Positions 9,701 to 15,560 of a DNA stretch of 64,000 bases are shown here, one piece after another. The notes under the pieces are model-generated. The model saw only the letters and a program-made list of their open reading frames with translations, was not told the origin of the DNA and did not search any database. This DNA is from Reichenbachiella carrageenanivorans (GTDB taxonomy: Bacteria; Bacteroidota; Bacteroidia; Cytophagales; Cyclobacteriaceae): assembly GCF_025639805.1 (NCBI RefSeq), contig NZ_CP106735.1, forward strand, positions 3,939,501 to 4,003,500, given 5' to 3'. How positions within the stretch are numbered: position 1 is the stretch's first letter; each line of letters begins with the position of its first letter. Position numbers and translations under genes: made by a program.

Positions 9701-11277
9701 ACCCCATACTAAAAGGTACGGGCACGATATCCAATGGATCCGTATTGATCAACTACCTGAACACTCGGTACAAATTTAGTGGGCATCTGATTTTTGATGA
9801 AAATGAAATTAGCACTAAAAACCTTACCCTCTGGGACAGCGAAGGGCACGTTGCCCACCTGAATGGAGGAGTCTTTCATGACGGATTCAAAAATCCCGTA
9901 TTAGACTTCAGTGGAGACTTTGAGAACTTCAAGTTATTGAACACCGCAGCTACAGATAATAACGCTTACTATGGCGTGGCCTATGGCACAGGACACATTA
10001 ATTTTCTTGGTGCCATAGACAATATTAAGATCAGCGCTGAAGCGCAAACGACAAAAGGCACAAGACTTTCTATTCCACTAGGAGAATCATCAGACTCGAG
10101 AATCGAGCAAAAAGAGTATATAGAATTCATCGACCTCAAGGATGAACGAAACGTACAAAAAGTGATTGAAGAGGTACATACCCAAGAAAAACTAAAAATC
10201 AAAGGGATAGAACTCGACTTAGACCTTGAATTTACACCAGATGCATATGTCGAACTTATATTCGACGTACAAGCTGGCGACATTATCAGAGGTCGAGGCA
10301 ATAGCAACATCAAACTACAAATCAACACAGACGGTGATTTCACCATGTTTGGTGACTATACCATTGAAACAGGGGGATACAATTTTACGCTTTACAATAT
10401 CATCAATAAAGAATTTGACATTAAAAAAGGAAGTACCATCTCCTGGTATGGAAACCCTTACGGAGCCAATTTGGACATATCAGCTTCATATCGTCAATTG
10501 GCTTCTCTCGCTCCACTCATGGTTAAGTTTCTAGACCCAGATGATACCAATTCACCTGAAACCAGAAAAAAATACCCCTCGATAGTAGATCTCAAATTAA
10601 AAGGAAACCTACTTACTCCTGAAATCAAATTCGACATCAATATAGAAGACTATCCACCCAACAACCAACTCCCCAACTCATCAGTCACATTGGATGAAGT
10701 GGTCACGGCTTTTAAGGCTCGATTAAAAAACAACGAGCAGGAAATGAACCGCCAGGTCTTTAGTTTGATTATCCTAAGAAAATTCTCCCCAGAAAACAGT
10801 TTTCAAGTCAATAGTCAAACTCTTGGCAACAGTTTAAGTGAGTTCGTATCCAACCAACTCAGCTACTGGGCCACGCAAGTCGACGAAAACTTAGAAGTAG
10901 ACGTAGATCTGGCAGGCTTGTCAGACGACGCCTATAACACCTTTCAGCTTAGACTCTCCTATACATTCTTAGACGGGAGGCTCCGTGTGACTCGTGGAGG
11001 CAACCTACCCAATCAAGAGACCAAAGGCGATGTATCCACTATTATTGGGGACTGGACCGTTGAATACTTACTTACGGAAGACGGGAGATTTAGGGTAAAG
11101 ATGTATAGCCGGTCAGATTTAGATGAAATAGACACCCAAGTAGGTGAAAGCAATTTTGAAACTGGTTTTAGCTTACAATACATCAAAAGCTTTGATCAAC
11201 TCAATCAAATTCTATCAGACAACAGAAAAAAAAATCTATCTAAAAGAAAGGAAAAAGATCAAGAAAAGGAAATCTAA
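6715..11277 (+). CDS. tamB: TamB-like translocation/assembly (DUF490) protein
   Basis: About 1520 residues starting at the ATG (an in-frame TTG 18 bp upstream is unlikely because it sits on a promoter-like element). A basic N-terminus and one signal-anchor helix (LFLWLPVLLVALGILLF) precede a very long beta-rich chain, as in AsmA/TamB bridge proteins that span the periplasm and help outer-membrane biogenesis or lipid transport. The C-terminal 400 residues carry the DUF490 pattern (YVELIFDVQAGDIIRGRGNS, GDFTMFGDYTIETGGYNF, VDLKLKGNLLTPEIKFDI, and the terminal SYTFLDGRLRVTRGG and DWTVEYLLTEDGRFRVKMY strands). The final 20 residues are highly charged (KKNLSKRKEKDQEKE). It is divergent from tsaD. 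No TamA/BamA-type gene is adjacent. Confidence 0.9.
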   Translation: MKENSQKNSKLRRRLSRLFLWLPVLLVALGILLFSVLQIPKVQTKLLNKVSFLISENTGFDIKVGHANLTWFDHMIIKNVRLYDHQNDSTLIFVEKIQINLKLYDFIMHRRLNADRLELDRIQVHLIKTTDSTEVNISRFIADLKGIFKKNNQNKKKKTTLTLDEVTIRDGLFTYNDLRFDTIQNGKDYHHFAFDSIQSNISNLTFSNDSLGMNIEQFVSIDPTDQLNIKRFISDFSYTKQRMTFGNLDLKTDNSRIGNSLVFEYAHSGQFKYFVDSISFYSHLNQSLISSDDIALFSPSLKEVNKKIDFTGDVYGSVGRLKVKNFNIRSQGSSYLLGNAEFYGLPTLKETFMNLEVEKSIVDPVDVSNLISKKYLQEVLNIGKANIDGHFMGFLSDFVADGEISSSVGKVKTDINFKIQKDNRAWYKGSLDLLNFDLRSILHQQEQLKEITLSGKIKGHGLTIDNANFNLDAKVDSLKIKNYTYHNLSTNGEFKVGFFNGTLAAKDPNLIFQGKVSVDLKDQRNKVNIKAKLDTINLRPLGFSSEEIGISSLIDIDMKGLKTDDLVGYISLYDNHISYDKKTLNVDSIKFLSSLIGANRIIHFETDGLTGEMKGEFRNSVFLKTISEFYKEIKLNILNNEEDLQAYYTSKINNTLEPYHVNIDLNFWDLNRFVQPFYPDFNISKEVKIHGSFIQDSTSRLSLHGAIDTLQVSKTTWAKNYLDVNISKEYYDRNTLASAFASSNKQFWSDKYETENTFTDIIWFEDSMSVTLNIEQPQFSNRLALASSVRFFTDSTRLHFHNSDIEILGKEWIWNKQNKIVHSNGEWSFKKFTASNGPERLEISGMYAEAPEKSLFIDLKEFKIENIQSILNSKIEGTVDGRVKVKRQPTYDLIEGNLIVNTLKIEDYLIGNVFGLSTWDSENERLAMNLDLIQKDKKKIEIKGLYYPKRATEQLDLKARFDSANLKIAEPFIKKSFTQINGFASGQFTIRGTPKYPILKGTGTISNGSVLINYLNTRYKFSGHLIFDENEISTKNLTLWDSEGHVAHLNGGVFHDGFKNPVLDFSGDFENFKLLNTAATDNNAYYGVAYGTGHINFLGAIDNIKISAEAQTTKGTRLSIPLGESSDSRIEQKEYIEFIDLKDERNVQKVIEEVHTQEKLKIKGIELDLDLEFTPDAYVELIFDVQAGDIIRGRGNSNIKLQINTDGDFTMFGDYTIETGGYNFTLYNIINKEFDIKKGSTISWYGNPYGANLDISASYRQLASLAPLMVKFLDPDDTNSPETRKKYPSIVDLKLKGNLLTPEIKFDINIEDYPPNNQLPNSSVTLDEVVTAFKARLKNNEQEMNRQVFSLIILRKFSPENSFQVNSQTLGNSLSEFVSNQLSYWATQVDENLEVDVDLAGLSDDAYNTFQLRLSYTFLDGRLRVTRGGNLPNQETKGDVSTIIGDWTVEYLLTEDGRFRVKMYSRSDLDEIDTQVGESNFETGFSLQYIKSFDQLNQILSDNRKKNLSKRKEKDQEKEI

Positions 11278-11352
11278 AATATTCTCTATCAACGCTTTAT
11301 CTAACCCCTAAATATGTGTATTTTTAACTACGTATAATCAAACCACCAATCA

Positions 11353-11739
11353 ATGGAATTGAACAATTTCATGAAGTCCTACGCTGAAGAGATCAAGGGA
11401 AACTTCTCTGAATACGACGATCAACGCTCAGTTATAGTAGTACCGCTCGAAATGGAGAGGCAACAAGCCGTTGTAGGCGAAATTGATCTGGAAAACAATC
11501 TCATATCCATCTCTTCTAAGGTATGTGTAGCTGAAGACAATATCAAATACAAAGATCTACTCGTAGAAAATCACAAATCCACCTTTGGCAAGTTCACCAT
11601 TGTCAATGACTTTTTGAAAGTAGAATCACGCTCACCAGCTGACATCACATCTAACGAAATGTTGAAATGTGCGATCCAAGAAGTAGCCAAACTTGCCGAT
11701 AAATGGGAACTCAATATCACAGGACGTGATATTTTTTAA
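11353..11739 (+). CDS. conserved small acidic protein of unknown function
   Basis: 128-residue soluble protein without signal peptide or membrane segment. It is acidic, with an alpha/beta pattern: N-terminal helix (LNNFMKSYAEEIKGNF), strands (SVIVVPLEMERQQAVVGEIDL, NLISISSKVCV), a middle strand pair (KFTIVNDFLKVESRS) and a long C-terminal helix (NEMLKCAIQEVAKLADKWEL). This resembles the general shape of type III chaperone/YbjN-like folds, but no motif fixes a family. It lies alone between tamB and rnpB, 75 bp after tamB, and may share its transcript. Function not recognised. Confidence 0.7.
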   Translation: MELNNFMKSYAEEIKGNFSEYDDQRSVIVVPLEMERQQAVVGEIDLENNLISISSKVCVAEDNIKYKDLLVENHKSTFGKFTIVNDFLKVESRSPADITSNEMLKCAIQEVAKLADKWELNITGRDIF

Positions 11740-11775
11740 TTTCTATCAACCCTCCTCTCGACTGCATTATTTAAT

Positions 11776-11783
11776 TAATTTTG
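11776..11783 (+). promoter_or_regulatory. -7 element of the rnpB promoter
   Basis: TAATTTTG fits TAnnTTTG perfectly and ends 4-5 nt before the first base of the RNase P P1 helix (about 11788), the correct distance from a -7 box to a start site. No TTTG is seen at -33, so the upstream element is weak or absent. Confidence 0.5.
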
Positions 11784-11787
11784 TCCA

Positions 11788-12180
11788 ATAGGCTGCCTTA
11801 TCGTTCCGACCTCGATCATGATCGGGAATTCGGAAAGGAAAGTCCGGGCAACGTAGAGCATCGTACTTCCTAACGGGAAGTCTTTCGACCTAGTCGGAAG
11901 GAGAAAGTGCAACAGAAAACAAACCGCCTTGAACTAGTTGAAAGGTAAGGGTGAAACGGCGAGGTAAGAGCTCACCGCTCTGGTAGCGATAGCAGAGGCA
12001 TGGTAAACCTTACGAGTTGAAAGATCAAATAGGTCCTGCAAGAAGTGGCTCGCTTCGATCTGGTTTTCGAATCAGAATGTAGGATGGGTAGATTGATAGA
12101 TTCCGACAGCAATGTCGGAGCCAGATAAATGATAAGGATCCCGATTCGTCGGGATACAGAACCCGGCTTATAGGCCTATA
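11788..12180 (+). ncRNA. rnpB: RNase P RNA (bacterial class A)
   Basis: Catalytic RNA that trims the 5' leader from tRNA precursors. The universal segments appear in order: GGAAAGTCCGGGC (11856-11874 region, CRI), ACAGAAAACAAACCGCC near 11912-11930 (P4 5' side), GGTAAGGGTGAAACGGCGAGGTAAGAGC split around 11944-11970 with the GGTAAGAGCTCACCGC part, and ACAGAACCCGGCTTATAGGCC at the 3' end (P4 3' strand). ATAGGC at 11788-11793 pairs with GCCTAT at 12174-12179 to close P1. A T-rich tract follows at 12180-12188, acting as terminator. Ends are set by the P1 pairing, so they may be off by a few bases. Confidence 0.95.
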
Positions 12181-12200
12181 TTTTTTTATTAATACCAAAT

Positions 12201-13361
12201 ATGACAAAGATTTTAATAATTGATGACGAAAAAAGCATTCGTCATACCCTCCGCGAAATACTAGAATACGAAAAGTACCAAATAGAAGAAGCTGAAAATG
12301 GTAAAGTAGGTATAGAAAAACTAAAAGAAGAAGATTTTGATGTCGTATTGTGTGATGTAAAAATGCCCGAAATGGACGGCATAGAAGTGCTCGAAAACGC
12401 GCGAGAATTAGATCATACGCCACAATTCATTATGATATCGGCTCACGCTACTATAGATACAGCTGTAGACGCCACAAAAAAAGGCGCATATGACTTTATC
12501 CAAAAACCACCCGACCTCAATCGCCTCCTCCTAACCATCAAAAACGCACTAGACAAATCTAACTTGATTCAGGAAACTAAAGTACTGAAGAAAAAAGTAT
12601 CCAAGTCTCAGGAAATCGTCGGTGAATCTACCCCAATCATGGAGGTAAAAGAAATGATTGAAAAAGTAGCTGGTACAGATGCACGAGTCTTAATCACAGG
12701 AGACAATGGTACAGGCAAAGAACTAGTAGCTAACGCAATCCATAAGCTAAGCAGCAGAAACAAAAAGCCTTTAGTAGAGGTAAACTGTGCAGCTATACCA
12801 TCAGAGCTCATCGAAAGCGAATTGTTTGGCCATGAAAAAGGATCGTTTACTTCAGCTGTAAAACAGCGTATTGGAAAATTCGAGCAAGCAGATAATGGCA
12901 CTTTATTTTTAGACGAAATAGGAGACATGAGTCTATCGGCTCAAGCCAAAGTATTACGCGCATTACAAGAAAATAAAATCACTCGCGTGGGTGGCGAAAA
13001 AGAGATCAAGGTCAACGTGAGGGTACTAGCAGCCACCAATAAAAATCTAAAAGAAGAAATTAGCCAAAAGCGCTTCAGAGAAGATCTATATCATAGACTC
13101 AGCGTCATACTGGTCAAGGTTCCTTCTCTCAATGAAAGAGCAGAAGACATCCCCCTCTTGGTGGATAAATTCCTGAACGACATTGCTGCAGACTATGGCA
13201 CTAGCAAGAAGGAAATAGAAGACGGTGCACTTGAACATCTCAAAAAGAGAAGCTGGACAGGCAACATTCGAGAACTTCGAAATGTAGTAGAACGACTAGT
13301 CATCATGTCTGAAAAAACCATCACAGCTAGTGATGCAAAAAAATATGCGGATTCACAATAA
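12201..13361 (+). CDS. sigma-54 type response regulator (receiver + AAA+), no DNA-binding domain
   Basis: 386 residues. The receiver domain (1-120) has the acidic pocket (IIDDEKS), phospho-acceptor Asp in VVLCDVKMPEMDG, and the KPP lysine. The AAA+ domain (about 140-365) has Walker A GDNGTGKE, Walker B TLFLDEIGDM and the arginine-finger region FREDLYHRL. The sigma-54 contact loop reads GSFTSA instead of GAFTGA. The chain ends about 20 residues after the NIRELRNVVERLVIM helix, where NtrC-family proteins normally continue into a Fis-type helix-turn-helix, so direct DNA binding is not expected. No histidine kinase is adjacent. It follows rnpB by about 20 bp. From memory, Bacteroidetes carry a regulator of this length; the altered loop may be lineage-wide. 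Confidence 0.9.
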   Translation: MTKILIIDDEKSIRHTLREILEYEKYQIEEAENGKVGIEKLKEEDFDVVLCDVKMPEMDGIEVLENARELDHTPQFIMISAHATIDTAVDATKKGAYDFIQKPPDLNRLLLTIKNALDKSNLIQETKVLKKKVSKSQEIVGESTPIMEVKEMIEKVAGTDARVLITGDNGTGKELVANAIHKLSSRNKKPLVEVNCAAIPSELIESELFGHEKGSFTSAVKQRIGKFEQADNGTLFLDEIGDMSLSAQAKVLRALQENKITRVGGEKEIKVNVRVLAATNKNLKEEISQKRFREDLYHRLSVILVKVPSLNERAEDIPLLVDKFLNDIAADYGTSKKEIEDGALEHLKKRSWTGNIRELRNVVERLVIMSEKTITASDAKKYADSQ

Positions 13362-13374
13362 AGTGATCCGCATA
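13336..13374 (-). terminator. intrinsic terminator of the small lipoprotein gene, overlapping the regulator 3' end
   Basis: Arms TATGCGGATTCAC (13344-13356) and GTGATCCGCATA (13363-13374) pair with one bulge around a six-base loop. On the minus strand the hairpin is followed by seven U (A tract at 13337-13343). The response-regulator stop codon lies at the edge of the loop. Confidence 0.7.
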
Positions 13375-13400
13375 GTATTATAATATCTTAACGTCTTTTC

Positions 13401-13517
13401 TTATTTAGACAATTCTGTCGAGTTTACATCACTTTTCGCATATGTAGGGCACGTTCTTTGGGTACATGCACTCATTGCAAAAACTACCAGGGCTACTATA
13501 AGTATCTTTACTTTCAT
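13401..13517 (-). CDS. small lipoprotein (38 residues)
   Basis: A short gene between the response regulator and the LuxE-like gene. The 38-residue product begins MKVKILIVALVVFAMSAC, a lipoprotein signal peptide with the lipobox Cys at residue 18, followed by a 20-residue mature part TQRTCPTYAKSDVNSTELSK. The CPTYAK piece recalls a class of tiny Bacteroidetes lipoproteins I have seen, but I cannot name a family. The TAA stop is followed 27 nt later by a strong minus-strand terminator, which supports it as a real transcription unit. No strong Shine-Dalgarno sequence is visible, which is usual in this phylum. Confidence 0.65.
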   Translation of the reverse strand: MKVKILIVALVVFAMSACTQRTCPTYAKSDVNSTELSK

Positions 13518-13634
13518 CTTTTGTTATTATCAATTACCTGCTTCAATTTTAGAACATAAATATATAAAAAATATTACACTTTACGCCTAATAATGTTTTT
13601 CTCTGAAATATTTGATGCCATATTCGACGAACAT

Positions 13635-14639
13635 TTAGAGCACCATCAAATTACATCCTCTGATCTCCGAATTATCCAATCTTCCCAGCACTTCAAACTC
13701 ACCCTCACTTGTCAATCTCCCTAAGTCACTCGTTTCTATAAAAGCACAAGAATGCACATTGGCTAAATCAATGATATTGACACCTCCTGTTCTTCCTGAT
13801 GCCAAATAACTAAATGGATCTTCAGGGTCTCTAATCAATACTTTCATTTGCTTTGGCAAGCAATACGAGACTTCATTAAAAGAATACGCTTGCGAGAGCA
13901 ATTCTGTCATCCCATACTCTGATTGAATTTTTACATCTCCCATACCTTCCTTTAAAAGGGCATAAAATTCACTTTTCACCATATCCTTTCTCCTCCCTTT
14001 CATTCCTCCAGTTTCAATAATAGTAAGACCATCTAATCGCACACCTGCACGTTTTACATGCTCCACCATATCCAAAAGCGCATACCCTACACCAAATAGC
14101 ACAATAGACCGGCTGCTGGTCTGCAACTGCTCCGAAAGATCAGTAATCAACTGCGCTGTCCGATCCAAATAAAAGCCGCCCACTTTATCTGACTGACTCT
14201 GTGAAATGAAATAATCTACCATTTTCACCAAAGAAGAATTACCCTGCTCTTGATAAGACGGCAACAACGCAAAAAACAACTGTTCATGGAGTGGTTGATA
14301 CAGCTTTTCAAAAATCTCTTTCGTATTATTCAGATAAAATTCAGCGTCTTCGATATAGTGCCGACTCCTTATACTTGTAGTAGTGCCACTACTCATATAT
14401 ACTTCCTGAGGGATCCAATGACCTGTTTTTACTTCATGGTGTTTGAAGAAATCGACAGGTAAAAAGGGTATTTGAGTTAGCTCTTTCACCTCCCGAGGAT
14501 CAACTCCTAAACATCCTAAATATTCCTTGTAAACCTGACATTGATCAGATTGATATTGAAATAATTCAATAGCCAGTGAATGAAAAGTTTGGGTATTTAT
14601 TATACCACTCTTTTTTTTGAAACTATTTAAAAGCTTCAT
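13635..14639 (-). CDS. LuxE-like acyl-protein synthetase / adenylate-forming ligase
   Basis: 334-residue member of the LuxE/adenylate-forming superfamily, enzymes that activate a carboxylic acid with ATP and pass the acyl group on. Visible: IPFLPVDFFKHHEVKTG, the P-loop-like MSSGTTTSIRSRHYIED (SSGTT motif), ALLPSYQEQGNSSLVKM, TIIETGGMKGRRKDM, SEYGMTELLSQAYS (YGMTE motif of the family), and a C-terminal IIDLANVHSCAFIETSDLGRL with the conserved Asp, then LGRLDNSEIRGCNLMV. The luciferase reductase/transferase partners LuxC and LuxD are absent, so bioluminescence is not implied. The substrate is unknown. It is divergent from the lipoprotein gene at 14717. Confidence 0.75.
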   Translation of the reverse strand: MKLLNSFKKKSGIINTQTFHSLAIELFQYQSDQCQVYKEYLGCLGVDPREVKELTQIPFLPVDFFKHHEVKTGHWIPQEVYMSSGTTTSIRSRHYIEDAEFYLNNTKEIFEKLYQPLHEQLFFALLPSYQEQGNSSLVKMVDYFISQSQSDKVGGFYLDRTAQLITDLSEQLQTSSRSIVLFGVGYALLDMVEHVKRAGVRLDGLTIIETGGMKGRRKDMVKSEFYALLKEGMGDVKIQSEYGMTELLSQAYSFNEVSYCLPKQMKVLIRDPEDPFSYLASGRTGGVNIIDLANVHSCAFIETSDLGRLTSEGEFEVLGRLDNSEIRGCNLMVL

Positions 14640-14716
14640 AAGTTAGAATAAGTAAGGGATCCTGAGCGGTCAATTGTATTAATATCAGTAATTTTAGCAA
14701 ATGTAATTTTTATTGA

Positions 14717-15556
14717 ATGAAGGGAAAGTCAAAATATTGGAATAAAATTTCGCAACCACTCATATTTTTGGTTATTTGTCTCATTCCAATAATCCAGTCT
14801 TGCCAAGAGCCCGATCCCTTCCCTATTACCCCACAAATCCAATTCAATAACATCCAATACATAGAGCTGCTTGAAAACGGAAACCCCGACTCTCTCATAT
14901 TGTATTTCGATTTTCAAGACGGCGATGGGGATTTGGGACTTGAAGGGTACGAAAATGGTTCTCCGTATCAGGATTACAACTTCTATCTCGATTATGACTC
15001 GATTCCTATTACCTACAATCAAACCAATATTAAATATCCTATTAGAATATACGACCCAGTAAAAGACAAACTAACAATTGTAGGAAGCCAAGACATTAGA
15101 CCTTCATATGATTGTATCAATTACGACATCTTATATATGGACTATATCAACAAAGAATACCTCGCCCCTGGCACAAATCCTGATGACGTAGATCCCAATA
15201 TTTATGACTTAGACACTATTTTCCTAGAAAGGAACCGATACAGGAATAACATAGAAGTGAAATACTACAGAAAACGTGGCACAAATAACTACGAAGAAAT
15301 AGACTGGAGATACCTCACCAGCGAGTATGGTTGTGGGATTTCATTCGACGGCAGATTTCCTATTCTTGATGCCGAACAAATGAACGACTCTGGATCACTA
15401 GAAGGTACGATTAGATATGCGATGGTTTCTACAGGATTTCGTACGGTCTTAAGAAAAGACACTTTCAACATCAAATTTCAAATCATTGATAGAAGTCTGC
15501 ATATAAGTGACATCGCTGAGACTGGTGATATCACTCTAGACCAGATCATCAGATAA
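14717..15556 (+). CDS. lipoprotein of unknown function with acidic calcium-like loop
   Basis: 279-residue predicted lipoprotein. A basic N-terminus and hydrophobic core (PLIFLVICLIPIIQSC) end in a lipobox Cys at residue 29. Near residue 66 is FDFQDGDGDLGL, an Asp-rich turn as in calcium-binding or PKD-type loops, found in many Bacteroidetes surface lipoproteins. The rest is a beta-rich soluble domain rich in Asp, Tyr and Asn. No enzyme motif is seen. The stop is 4 bp from the convergent E1 stop. Probably exposed on the outer membrane or in the periplasm; function not recognised. Confidence 0.8.
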   Translation: MKGKSKYWNKISQPLIFLVICLIPIIQSCQEPDPFPITPQIQFNNIQYIELLENGNPDSLILYFDFQDGDGDLGLEGYENGSPYQDYNFYLDYDSIPITYNQTNIKYPIRIYDPVKDKLTIVGSQDIRPSYDCINYDILYMDYINKEYLAPGTNPDDVDPNIYDLDTIFLERNRYRNNIEVKYYRKRGTNNYEEIDWRYLTSEYGCGISFDGRFPILDAEQMNDSGSLEGTIRYAMVSTGFRTVLRKDTFNIKFQIIDRSLHISDIAETGDITLDQIIR

Positions 15557-15560
15557 GGGA

